Shown here: positions 47,228-58,960 of the stretch, in pieces
How positions within the stretch are numbered: position 1 is the stretch's first letter
Layout: the number at the start of each line of letters is the position of its first letter
From: Channa striata
Lineage: Eukaryota; Chordata; Actinopteri; Anabantiformes; Channidae
DNA: 64,000 bases
Assembly (NCBI GenBank): GCA_033026295.1
Contig: CM065184.1
Location: 14,325,501 to 14,389,500, forward strand
Direction: 5' to 3'
The notes under the pieces: generated by a model
Databases searched by the model: none
What the model was told of the DNA's origin: nothing
Seen by the model: the letters and a program-made list of their open reading frames with translations, nothing else
Position numbers and translations under genes: made by a program

Positions 47228-48964
47228 TCTATGTGTGAGAGACTGTGTAGGTGGACAACAGCTTGTTGAGTCGGCAAGGCCAAACAAATAAGTCACTGCA
47301 GTTGTATTTAGCACTGCGCAAATGTTTCAGGCGCGTCAGATGTTTGTGTTCTTATGCATTATGTAATACGTTCAAGGAGCTACAATAGACAAGAAATGGT
47401 GTACGAGAAATATCAGTACAAAAATGCTTCATCATTTTGTCTGTAAATCTATCAAACCTAATAAATTCAGTGTAGTCCAAGGTGCTTTACCAACCCAGTT
47501 ACAGAAACTTTCTGAAAACTCTTACATCTGTTTTATTTAATGAGCACACAAGAATCCAGGCTGTTTTCCTCTCTTACTTCCTGTCATCTCTTTTGATGAT
47601 TAACCTGCCTGGGGTCTATCACCATCTCCCGTCTCATTCGAGATGAGTTGGGTCTGGATCTTCATCCCAGACTGATCTTATCGCTGCCTTCTTTTCTGAC
47701 TGCAGTCGTGTCTCTCCCCTTCATCGTTTCCTCCGTATCTGTTGATGATTCGCTTGGTTCGACTCCTGCGAGTGTGTGCAGTCCATCTTCTCTCCAGGTC
47801 TTCGTGATGGAATTGAGCCATCTGTGCTGACAGAGCTCAGGTCTCATCTGTTGCCTCAGGCCTCATGTTTTGACACATCTAAAATTTATAACATTCACAC
47901 TGATCCTTCATAGTTTGAAGCTGATTACGGCAAATTTGCTATCATTTATATTGCCAATATAAGTAAATTTTGGTAGGGCTGTAATGCATTTTTATTTGTT
48001 TACTATATTATTTTTTGTCTTGACTCTTAATGGTGATAACGTATTTTCTTCTTTGCGTTTTCTTTTCCCCTTGAAACATACCTTATTTATTGTTTAAAAT
48101 TTTACCAGGCCCAATTCAGAATCAGTTAAATTACATTTATTGTTTATGCACAATTGTGGGTTGTGCCTAATTTGTTCTCTTAATTGCACTGATAAAACAT
48201 TCTGATGGGTGAGACATTGAAGGAAAACTTGAATAAGGAACAATAAATATGCAAATATTACATAATAGATATGAGAGATTACAGAATAATTTAAATAGTA
48301 AAAATGTGATGCTAAACACACTAAAGCCTTCACAGTTAGATATTTCAATCCAAACTGATTAATCCCACAGTGACACATTAAAGCGACAGTTTAAGAATCG
48401 ACACCAAGAAACAGCACTAAGTGACTCCGCTAGCTTCAATTTCTCCCTTATTGATATTTAATTGAGGGGCAGGCTCTGTGCATCGTAAATTATATCATAA
48501 CGAATGAATCTGTCTGCTGGATCCATCAAGTATAAAACTATGTAAAAGCATCACCATGTACACGTGCCAACATGGGGAAAGACAATTTTTAATTACAAAA
48601 CTGGAAATATCAATACAGCTCCATCAGTTAATGCAAACATCCCAGTGATAACATCAGTTTTCACGTGGTTCCTTTCATCTTCATTAAAGAACATTTATGT
48701 CCTGAAGCTTACTATATTTCTCTTTCACCTTTATAAGGCAGTTTGTCTTAAAATCACCACGTTGAATGGAACAAAAAAATGTTTTTAGTGGTTCAGACAA
48801 ACTGAGAAAATAATGGAAAGGCCTGTGTCCAAGTTTCTTTTGTGATGGTCAGAAACTTCAGTGGACCACATGATAAAAAATACTGGACAAAAACATCAAA
48901 GAGGAACGTCCAAAAAACCTGCAGTAAAAATATATATATCCACCATCACTGAGCCCTGCGTGTT

Positions 48965-49225
48965 TTATGCGTCGTCAGGTTTGTCTGCTGGGGGTCCACA
49001 CGGCTGAAGCATCTTCTCCATCAGGTTGAAGCGGACACGCGCTTTGCTCTCGTTCTCGGCGATGGAGAAATAGTTGAGCAGGTCGAAATGTCCCATGTAG
49101 GAGCAGTAAGAGTCTCGGTGCTGGTTCACCAACCATTCCCACTTGCTGGTGTCGGCGTGTCCCGTGCCGATGTACTTGGACTGCAGATGCTCCAGCTGAC
49201 TGTGGATGTTGTATCTGTCGGTCAT
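48965..49225 (-). CDS. sf3b5: sf3b5, splicing factor 3b subunit 5
   Basis: Single-exon 86-residue protein, the exact family length. It starts MTDRYNIHSQLEHLQSKYIG, continues through WEWLVNQHRDSYCSYMGHFD and ends ADKPDDA. This is the small SF3b10 subunit of the U2 snRNP SF3b complex (with SF3B1, SF3B3 and PHF5A), which helps recognise the branch site in the nucleus; it is also reported in SAGA. Only a few conservative changes from human are apparent. The frame is open 15 codons further upstream (to 49270), but an acceptor at 49238 and the family length place the true start at 49225. Transcribed towards phactr2 (convergent). Confidence 0.97.
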   Translation of the reverse strand: MTDRYNIHSQLEHLQSKYIGTGHADTSKWEWLVNQHRDSYCSYMGHFDLLNYFSIAENESKARVRFNLMEKMLQPCGPPADKPDDA

Positions 49226-49239
49226 CGTGGCGAGACTCT

Positions 49240-49760
49240 GATCGAAGAGGAAAAACACATCAGAATCCAACGGTAAAGCTAACGTTCCTGCTCAGTCCAC
49301 ATTTCAGCCATATGCCATTTTACTGCTAACGTCATTCCCAAATTTAACTACTTTAGCCGCACTTGAAACTGTTACTTCATCGATAAAAGAAAACATAAAA
49401 TGTGATTTTAAAAAATGCTTTCAAGCGTCGAGCTATTAGCATGCTAACGCTAACCGCTACTGGCTAACAGTAACGTGAGGTTAGCTAGTCGATGTTCGAC
49501 CATTAACATCCAGCTTCAGATGTCGCGTCACGTGCCTGTTTTAGCTTAAACATTTGATTCTCGCAAATGACGTAACTTTTAAAAAATGCAAAAGATACTT
49601 ACTGGATCAAATTTACAGATTCCAAAAGCGAAAAGCAGAAGATAAACAACGAAGCTTCTGTGTTCGAACTTGGTGGTGAAGCGGTCGAACAGCGACTTCC
49701 GGTGAGTCCCCACGTTAAACGAGCCGGAGGGATGCAAACCCTGTAAATTTTGTTCCCGCT
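49240..49760 (-). promoter_or_regulatory. sf3b5 promoter and first-intron region
   Basis: CpG-bearing sequence with repeated GCTAACGTT / GCTAACGCTAACC / GGTTAGCTAG motifs (49270-49495), of the same type as at about 3930. Probably contains the promoter of this housekeeping gene. Confidence 0.45.
49603..49700 (-). other. sf3b5: Predicted sf3b5 non-coding first exon
   Basis: On the minus strand the sequence GATCCA|GTAAGTAT at 49602 is an almost perfect donor. TTTTTCCTCTTCGATCAG at about 49238-49255 is a good acceptor 12 nt before the ATG. Together they define a 365-nt intron in the 5' UTR. The start of the exon (near 49700) is a guess. Mammalian SF3B5 is usually described as intronless. Confidence 0.6.
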
Positions 49761-49806
49761 CACAATTTACAGCGCAGCCTGGGCAAGACTGTAAGTTACA
49801 CTGTAC

Positions 49807-49807
<1 letters not shown>

Positions 49808-49847
<40 letters not shown>
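49808..49847. repeat. TAA trinucleotide microsatellite
   Basis: About 13 uninterrupted TAA units just upstream of the sf3b5 promoter. Confidence 0.95.
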
Positions 49848-49848
<1 letters not shown>

Positions 49849-49859
49849 TATGATGTACT

Positions 49860-52800
49860 ATAGTTCATATATTAATTGCAAGCAAGAAATGTAATAATAA
49901 CTATATATTGTGGGGTAAGAAGAGATAAGGGAGTGATATATTTGAAACATAAGTTACCATAAAAATAAAAGAACAAACTATTTAATGTGTTTTTGGCTAG
50001 ATTTGCCCTGAAGTTCTGACTCACTCAGTTTATTATAACTCTGTGGTTTGAACAAATTTTATTGCCAAGGCATTTTATTTATGGCTAACAATGCCTACCC
50101 CTTAATAAGACAAGAAAACCTGAGGATTACAAATGTTATGTACTAGTCAAATGTCTGGACAAATTTTACAGAACCAGAGGTTGTGTGGTATGTGACTGAC
50201 CTTTGACCTCCTATTATCTGGTCATTATAAATCAGCACTAACATTTCAATCCGTTTCAGTTCCCAAACACAAACATTAGAAGGACTCCCAAATGACTCCT
50301 TGTTTTATTAATGGCTTAAAAAGCATTTGAACTGTACTACACTGAAATATTTTTATAGGTGCAGTCATTTTAGTAGCTGGTAATAGCTAAGCAATGTGTT
50401 CATCCCTAAGGCCCGTTGAACAAGAAATGTGGAACTGTTTCAGGCTATTTAAGTTCTCTGAAATCTCAAACTGTTGAAAGGAAATGTTGAAAATGTTTTT
50501 ATAGCCAAAGCTAATTTCAAGTTTCAGTCCCTCGGCGGGGGCACTTTGGGTAATTACTAGACTTTCGCACAATCAGGTTCTTTCTCTTAATAACATCTCC
50601 TTTTGGAATTTGGCTGTTATTAAAAACATAAGTGGAGATGTGGGGAGAGCTGCAGGAAGCATGAGGCAAGAGTCCCTATAGTGGAGGTGCTGTCTACAGA
50701 TAAAAGTCAGACTCCCTCACTGTCAGAAGCATCTCTACATAAAGCCATCATACAAAAAACGCTGCAAGCCTTTTCTTCCTTTACCTCTTAATCCAAATGT
50801 TTTTGTTTCAGTACATTTTCAGTTATTTTTCCATGTCATGTTTTGGCAATTTGCACGAGGAAAATTGACTTTGACTTTCGTTCCCACAAGGCACACAAGG
50901 GCAAATGAGCCTGAGCATTTACGAGTTATGATACACATGGGGGCCCAATAGTCTTCAGATGTTTGAGGTACTCCTTCTATTTGTATGTGTTCAGACAGTG
51001 ATGAATGCAAATAATTTCAAGTTTTTCCATAACAATGGAACTCTATAAAAGCAGAGTATAGTAAAATTGTTCCCAATAACATGTTGAAAGCTTTGGAGTG
51101 GGGTTCACTTTCATAATTTACTGTGCTGTTGGTCATGAGTACTGCTACTCATGACTATTTATTCATCAGAGTAAATTGATATGAACTGTAACTCAGCAAA
51201 ATGCTAAATAATCACAGTCAGAAGGGGATATTTTCAAATCACAACTGTATGCACGTCAGTCATTTGATAACCACTTGAGAGAGACTAATAAGAAATAAGA
51301 GAAATGAGTTGTGCTGTTAATACAACCTGCTCCTTTAACCTACCTCCACACAGTATGTGTTATTAATTTAACCATTATTAACAGGCCTTTTCCTGATTTT
51401 GTATTAGACTTCAGCATGTAGCAATATGTTCCTCAAGTTCAGTAAGACAGTTTTGAAAAGGTCTACATCTTAGTTAACAGACTCTGTGACACACAAACCG
51501 TAAAACCCTGCAAGTGGACAAAAGTAGTTGTGGATTTACTTCAGGGAGAAAGAATAGACTTTTATTGTAAGATGGTTTTACTTTATATAAATGTGGCAGA
51601 CAAATATTTTTTAGTAATAGAAATACTTAACAATGGAATATAATCCAGGAAAATAGTATTTTTGGGGGGAAATCGAGAAACTGTGTAATACAGTATCTTA
51701 TTGTCTGTTTTAGTCAGAAAGCCAGCTAAAGTTGAAAAAAGTGGCCAAAGGCAATTTAAAAAAATATGAAAATATGGATTTCCTTTAGAGGCAATTACCT
51801 TAAAAGACTTTTTGCTGTTATGATGATCATAATCATTATTTTCTCTCCTTCTCGCCCTCTATTTTGAAATAATGCTCTACTAAATTAGTATTAGACACAC
51901 CTCCACTTCTTGAGGAAAGAGACAATAAAGTAATTTATTTATTTCAATTATCTTTGTCTTAAACAGCGTCTGGTCTTATCTGTGTGACATACGGTTACAG
52001 ACTCCGTATTCATTGTCCTCCTCTAGGCTTTTGTTGCTTCATCTTGGCAGAAACAAAACAGATGCAGTTTGATCTTCACACAGTTCACCTACGGTAAAAT
52101 AATAGTCAAAGGGCCGCGATAATCAAACTTTGATAGCCCATCTTTTAGTGAGCGGACTGGAACTGCAAAGCCAAGCAGTAGCCGGAGAAAGGAGTAATGA
52201 AATCAGCTGGATGGATGGGTATATTACCTGAGTGAATGGCTACTGTGGCCCACAGGCCTGCTGAGTGATGGCCTAGTAAAAATGGAGTCAGCGATATTCC
52301 CCTTGATTTAAGCCCATTCTCTGCCACCCGGTGACAGAGGTAGATGGAGAGAAGAAGTTGAAGCAAACTACACCCTGCTGGGTTGTCAGAGCCGTGGCTG
52401 TTTGGTGGATGGACAAACTCAGGTAGTTGGTCTGCTGACAAACTGCCCGGGTCGCTGAGGACAGACTAATGAAGTGGACGGCAGCTTTATTAGACGCCTG
52501 CTCATTTGCTTACTGATGTACGGCGTCAGCTCAGTCTCGTCCAGGACAATCAATGACTTCTATTTCTCCACCCCACCTAAGCATCTCTCTACGGCCGGCA
52601 CCTCTCGCCCTCCCGATGTGCTGTGCACAGCAATAAGCAATGTTCCCCTCCGCGAGATGATAAGAGGCGGTTAGCCATTCGTCTCGCTGTGAAATAGCCT
52701 GAGGAAACTACTTCTCTATGACAGCCCGAGTTGCTGGGGTATCAAAGCCAGGAGAACTTAAATCAGATTTAGCACAGCTCTGAAGAGAAAATCTCGCTCG

Positions 52801-55800
52801 TTCTTGCTGGTGTTGTTTCAAGTTCCATGCAGGATTTATGCTTATCTCTTGTTAAAAAATTTATTTTCTCCATTGACTGCATGCTATTATCAGTCAGAAG
52901 CCTGTTTACTTGAGGCTTTGGCTGTTTTCCTGGAGCCTGGAGCCCTCTGAGCTGGACAGCTTTATACAGTATGAAGCAGACAGCTATAAAATCCAGGGCA
53001 CTGCACGACTTTCACAAATGAAAACGAATCACATTTCCTGCAGATACAGCACTGAATCTCATTATTCAGGCCGTGACTGTTGCAGATATTGATATGACTG
53101 TAGGCCACTTTAAATGTACAAAATTTGTACATTAGCACAATCATACTCCAGACAATAATAAGCTCTTTGTGCTGCTTGGAGAAAACATGTTTTTTTCCTC
53201 TAAAAATTTTGTTCTTCAACCTCATCAGAAGTAACAGATGAGACTGAATCATGCTGGGGACCTGGCTATTTATTTCTCCTCTTTTCACCAACCTCCATAT
53301 GTGCACTTGATCATAACCATTATTAACTAAAATGAAACCTAAATTAGAATCACAGCTTTGTGACAGAGCAGTGACAGAGCAGTATGAAGTTCTTTTGGGA
53401 ACCAGCCCACAGTGTGTATGAATAAAAGAATATTTATGTGGCAGAACAAAAACTGTGTCAAATTTTAACTTTAACACGCTTACTTGAGTTAATAGCTGTT
53501 GCTCAACCAAAGTAGTAGTACTAGTGCAGTTTCGTGTTTGAGTCCTTTTTACCTTTTCACCACCATCGATTCTCGATCAGCTCATTACCTACAGGTGCAC
53601 CTTGTAATTTGCCCCTCTGGAAACCACACAAGGCTCATTCCAACAGTCAGTCCCAGGTGCTTCACCAACAAAAATAAAATTTTTTTTACATTTACATATT
53701 TTCTACAAAAATTATCTCCAAATCTTCTGTTGACAAAAAAAAACAAAAAACCCTGTGGCTCAGTTAGTAAAGCAGTCGTCCATGGGGTCAGTGTCCTGAC
53801 TCCTGGTGGGTCACCGCTGTCAGTTTGTGAATGTGTGAATAAGAAGCAACACCATTAACGAGAGAAACAAACATCTCATGGATTTGTGTGTGCGATTCTT
53901 AGGTATCACTTTTGTGTATAATTTTCCGTAAGTCTTCTCCAACAGACCCTAATTTTTCTCCTCAAGACAAAGATTTGGCCTTTGAAATATGAGGCCATTA
54001 AACCTAGGTTTGCTTTATTAGATCTGGTATGGTTGATTAGCTTTCTGTGGAGATAAGGGCAGCTCACAACATCAGATGTGCATGAGGGTGCCATCGCTGC
54101 AGGAAGAGGGAACATTCAACGCCATTTGATAATAATCACTGTGACAGGACAATCATGCTGCCAACTCCAATAAAATAATGCCGGGCTCATACATGACAAG
54201 CTAGAGTGGAGGTCATATACACAGACATACGTGCTGCAAACACACCCACACACACTTCTAGGACCACGCTGATGACAATTTCTTCATGCACACAACTTTT
54301 GCGCACACACACCCTAATGGAGTCTGTTTTCACACGAGACTCTCTGAACACAACTGCATTTTGCAGCTCGAACTTTCTTTTGACTTCAGTTATAATGGTT
54401 TCAGCTGTAGTCCATTTTATTGCTCTCTTTCACTTCCTCTCAAAGCTTGCAAAAAAAAAAATGTAGCACCATATGTCAAGTGTGTGGCCACTTGCTGAGT
54501 GAGGGGGCAGGGTTAGAGCGGTCTGAAAATGAAACACAATAGCCTTAAGCAACCCTAATAATTAGGAACAATGCACCGTTTCAATGCTGAATCATACATG
54601 AATGCACTGTTCAACAGCATTAAGCACAAAATGGAATAAAATGATATGCAAAAGTGCTAAAAATGACAGTGTACTTTACTTGATATTTTGTCCTGCATCG
54701 TGAAGAAAAAGTGGCTAAAGATTATAGTTCACATGCCTTTTGAGTGCACATTTTCACATCCACAGCCCCTGATCTATCAATCCTGCAGACAAAAACAGGG
54801 ACTTGAGTCTCTACAGTGTGTCCACATTTGTGTTGTCAAACAGGTGCTGGTCCACATTAGTAATGGTAATATTTAGGAGAATATATTAATCAAGATTACC
54901 TGTAATCTTAGCATGTTAAGTCTGAAATACAGTGACCAACAAATGTCACAATAACACAGAAATCATGTGGTATGATATTATAGTTCTGGAAGGTAACAAG
55001 TCTTGGATTAGGAAAGAGCAGCAGTCCTGTACTGCTGCATTTGTCATTACTTCTGCCCCAGCCCGACATTCTGGAACAATCCGCTGTAATCCATCGCTTG
55101 TTTTTTGGACTGTGAGCAGGACAGACAAGCCACAATGCACATAATAATTTACTCAGATGCAAGACGAGGTTATTTTTGATTATACTCAGAATCATATTTT
55201 ATTCCATACACAATGCACTGATTAACAGTAAAATTACATGTATTGTTACCGCATGTCGTCCATTAAGTAGAAATGATCTTCTGTATTTTACAAGAAATGC
55301 CGTTCAAGACTAGAATACAAGTTAAGTCATAATGAAATGAAATGTCATGTAAACAAGCAAAAGACAAGCGCAAAGATCAGACAATGTCAATGTAACTTTA
55401 TTTAAAGTGACCTTCCTCAAATGTGTTTCTGTGCATCAAGTATCGTCTTTTAATTATCCACATTACATTAATGCCAATGTTGCCTTTTGTAATAGACGCT
55501 GTAATTACAGTATGTTCAATGTCTTTATATGTTAGGGTGAGTAAATATTATGACTGTGTCTACAATCACTTTCAATTTATTTTATAGACCACCATTTGCT
55601 GTTTACCTTATTTGAGAGTCTAAATGTGAAGTGTTTAAATGGATGCTTATCCACTGCTGTAGTGTCCTAAACAAATCCTCATAAAATCGTGTCTGCTTGC
55701 AAGTTGGCAAAATGACACTCTACAAAATCCAGAAGCAAAAAATTGTCACTGTGCAACTCACACAGTTTATAGTGATGAGGCAGAACCATTAGTGAGTCTG

Positions 55801-57980
55801 AAATCCTAACTGGGTGACCTGCTGGGTGTCTTCAGGTAAAACTCCTCACCTGTTGATGATCCAAAGAACACACAGAACTTTTTAGCAAATTGTCTAAATA
55901 TTTTAACACCAAGGAGCGTGAGAATTTTGTGCACATTTTTCGGCAAACAGCAGTGCACCTGAAAGAGCTCATTAATCCACGACATGGCAAAAGCATAAGG
56001 ACAAACAAAACACATTTATACTTTAGACAGTTCAGTGTCTGATTAAACACATTTGTCTGTACTGTGCATGGAAACATGATGCTTTATTTCCTGTCTTCAT
56101 TCTTAGCCTGAAATGGATTACACATACCATGCAGTTATACACACTGTGCATGAAATACCGCATGTGATATTTGATACCCCGGACAACATAATTCTGCTGC
56201 TATGTCTGTTTACATGTACACCGTAGACAAATTATCACAACAGTTTTTCTCTAATTGTAGCTGGTGGTCAATAAAACTAATCATAATGCTGTACATTCTT
56301 TCAAAACTGACAGCGTGTGCAGTGTGATACAAGTCATATACAACGATATATGAATTCAAAGAGTCTTTGAAACAAAATGTTCTATTCATATGCAAATTCA
56401 CAATTTAAGGTTGTATATGCATCATTCCATGGTTTATATACACATCTTCAGTTAACATGGCAGGTTTAGTGTGACTAAAGACGAGCACATCATCACCAGA
56501 ATTAAGTTCATGATAATTCCATGATTTCTTGGGAAAACAAAAGCAGATTACTTACAGTATTTTACATGTTAGATTAATACAATCAAAAGACACAGGCTAT
56601 CGTGTAAAGCTACTGTCGAGGCATATGGCGAGTATACTGTAGCATGTGGCACAACACGTAAGCTCAAGCGACTTTAAAGATCACAACAGATGTACAATCC
56701 TGCTTGGCTCACTTCTTAAATACTTCGGAGGAGAAGTGAGTCCATTTAAACCTGTACTTGCTGTAATGGCTCTTAAGCTCTAGTTAATCATACACTGGCC
56801 GCGCTGTGCAAACAGGCTGATGCGTCATCTTTGCTGGTTTATAGGATCCACGGTTCAGAGGGATCCAGCTGGTTTCTCTTCTGGACATTCAAAGAACTGT
56901 CATCAAGCCCATACAGTGTTCTACTTAAGTCCAGCAAAATGGTATGAAAGAAATTTCATGGGTTGGGAGAAGTGAACGTGGCTGTACATCAATGCAGTCA
57001 AAGGCGGCCATGCTGCTGTGCAGGCGGTCGACGGACATCGATCTGCACGGCTCCGGGTAATCAGGCGTGTTAATGGGGTGTAAAGTATGACGGAGTAAAG
57101 GCTCGCTCACTCCACCCAGGAGCGGGATGAAAAGCTAAGCTGGTGCTGTGAGTGACTTTGAATAACAGCTCGTGTCAGACAGTGGTTCCTGTCGGTGGTG
57201 AGAGCGCATCAAAGAGCCTTTAACGCTCAGAAGAACAAGCCCCAAATCAACCTGAGTCTTTTATCCCATCTAATAAATTATGTTCCCATTACTTACAACC
57301 TACAGTGTCCTCTCACACATGAACACCACTAAAAAAGTGACACACTGGATTCAAGTCGTAGAAAATGAGGCAATTAATTGATTTGTTTTCAACAGAGCAA
57401 ATTAACAAAAGGACGAAGGTCAGGACAGACGACGTGGATCGATGAGACAGCTCCATCCAGGGGGAAGAGATCACCTTAGTTGGGACATAGGAGGCTGTTT
57501 TTATCGATCTGTCTAGAGATCTGTACATTGTTATAGAGAGGGTGGACAAAATAATAAAAACTGTCACTGTAACATAATATTCAGGCATCAGACATTACAA
57601 ACGACAACACAACTCCTCCTAAAAAGAGTTGAACAAAGCCAAATATATTAAACTTATGAAAGTAGGATGTTATACCGGACTGTTGGGTCGGACTCCAAAG
57701 GTTTTAGCTTTAAGAAAAGTTCACTGAGATTAGACGTGTCCGTTCCCCTGCTGCCTCGTGAGTTAACCAAACTCTGGTTGAAGGCGACTCCAATGACATG
57801 AGCAGTGTTTTAAGGCGGATTTGCTTTCCTGTTCCATTTCTCAGTTTAAACAGTCAGTTTCCCATTTGAGGTGAAAAACATACGCCTGCAGCTCCCGAAG
57901 TCATTTCGTGCCAGAGTCAGTACAATGAAACCATTCGAGGCTGCTTCAAGTGACTTACTATTGTGAAACCAAACAACGGT
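49860..57980. other. sf3b5-oprm1 interval, no gene recognised
   Basis: AT-rich. A balanced-composition block at about 52140-52700, and another at 56980-57110, could be conserved non-coding elements or oprm1 3' UTR, but conservation cannot be judged here. A SINE-like fragment lies at 53751-53855. A 182-codon minus-strand frame (52962-53510) is the second longest in the window but matches nothing I know. Confidence 0.5.
53751..53855 (+). repeat. SINE-like fragment with tRNA-like head
   Basis: CCTGTGGCTCAGTTAGTAAA near the start, a CCTGACTCCTGG-type segment and TGTGAATGTGTGAATAAG at the end follow the order of a common fish tRNA-derived repeat. It is preceded by an A-rich stretch. Confidence 0.5.
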
Positions 57981-57988
57981 TACTTCAT

Positions 57989-58042
57989 TTAACAGCCGTT
58001 AAAGACACACAGCAAACATCCATCATATAGGTTTTCTCCAAA
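57989..58042 (-). CDS. oprm1: Possible oprm1 terminal exon
   Basis: A strong acceptor (CTGTTCTCTTTTTGTAG) ends at 58043 on the minus strand. In phase 0 it is followed by FGENLYDGCLLCVFNGC and stop at 57989. Only an ENL triplet recalls mammalian LENLEAETAPLP. Another acceptor (CTGTCTCTGCAG, near 58615-58626) would give an immediate Val-stop (SNQQV). I cannot choose between them. Confidence 0.25.
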   Translation of the reverse strand, partial: FGENLYDGCLLCVFNGC

Positions 58043-58749
58043 CTACAAAAAGAGAACAGTCTACAGTAGCTTTTGCTTCATTGAAAATTAATTTAAGGAC
58101 TTGCGTAAACTACCGACACTTCCACTTCTTCCTGTTTGTAAGTCCTAAATTGCTCAGAGACATAAGTTGAATTAACTTGAAATTAACAAAACATTTTCAT
58201 TTACAGTTTATTACATTAGCTGATTCTTCTTTATTCTCATATGACGTTGATCATGATCATGTTCTTAGGGTTTCAGCAGGCCGTGGCATTGTAATGAATG
58301 AGTTGAACCCACTTCTGTATGTGTTTCATGAAGATTAAAAGTCTTGCACGGCCATGCAGATACGGTGACAGGCTTTGACTCGATGCAGCGCTGCAGTTAA
58401 GCTTTCAACACGTCGTCAGCATGATCTGTGCTACTGAATCTCAAGTCACGTACTGGTACCGGACGGATTTGTGTGTTTGGACTGTGTGTGTACGCGCTTC
58501 ATTCGTATGTGCTGTCAGAGCCCTGTGGTGACCTGCGTCAGCTCAGAGTTGAGATCGTCGTTGGCAATGCCGCCACAACAGCGAGAGTCAACCGACGACC
58601 CCTCCAAGGCTAGTCATACCTGCAGAGACAGCGTACAAATGTTTGTGTGCAACAGAATATCTCATCTCAGCCTAAAGCCACATTTTAAACAGAACACCTC
58701 AGTTTTTGCACATTAAATATGAGCTTATTTCCCAAAGTAAGTAAATAAC

Positions 58750-58785
58750 TTACAGACGCATGTGCTGGTAAGTGAAACTAGTTAC
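58750..58785 (-). CDS. oprm1: oprm1 read-through tail (intron-retained isoform)
   Basis: If the donor at 58785 is not used, the frame continues VTSFTYQHMRL and stops at 58750. This corresponds in position to the mammalian MOR-1A form, which also ends by reading into intron 3. Confidence 0.4.
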   Translation of the reverse strand, partial: VTSFTYQHMRL

Positions 58786-58960
58786 CTGTTGATTGGATCT
58801 TTCTCCCGTATTTGCGCTGTTGTGTTCACGCTGTTGGATCTTGCGGCTAGTGGCGCCGGAGTTTTGCGTCTCCAACACAGACGGACTCGGCGTGCAGAAC
58901 TCACGGAAACAGCGCTTGAAGTTCTCATCCAGGTAGCCATAAAGAACCGGGTTCAGACTA
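58786..58960 (-). CDS. oprm1: oprm1 exon 3c (end of TM7 and C-tail)
   Basis: Acceptor CCCCTGCAG at 58961, donor CAACAG|GTAACT at 58785, exit phase 0. Encodes SSLNPVLYGYLDENFKRCF (NPxxY and helix 8) and a tail ending REHNSANTGERSNQQ, aligned with mammalian REHPSTANTVDRTNHQ, after which mammalian exon 4 adds LENLEAETAPLP. Confidence 0.95.

Larger units (their letters stand above)
41060..48900. other. Intergenic DNA between phactr2 and sf3b5
   Basis: No gene recognised. The human interval holds LTV1, ZC2HC1B and PLAGL1; none is seen here. Contents: an inverted-repeat element (about 42110-42310), TG and CA microsatellites (46360-46388, 46503-46532, 47205-47227) and AT-rich filler. Open frames are of chance type. 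Confidence 0.55.

Noticed and set aside
49226..49270. 15-codon N-terminal extension of sf3b5
   Set aside because: It contains a clear splice acceptor and would exceed the invariant 86-residue family length.
52962..53510. 182-codon minus-strand open frame as a gene
   Set aside because: AT-rich, no recognisable domain, no promoter or splice context, and it lies in a gene-free interval. Kept only as unresolved.
56925..57110. 61-codon minus-strand frame as an oprm1 3' exon
   Set aside because: No good acceptor ahead of it and no resemblance to known opioid receptor tails.
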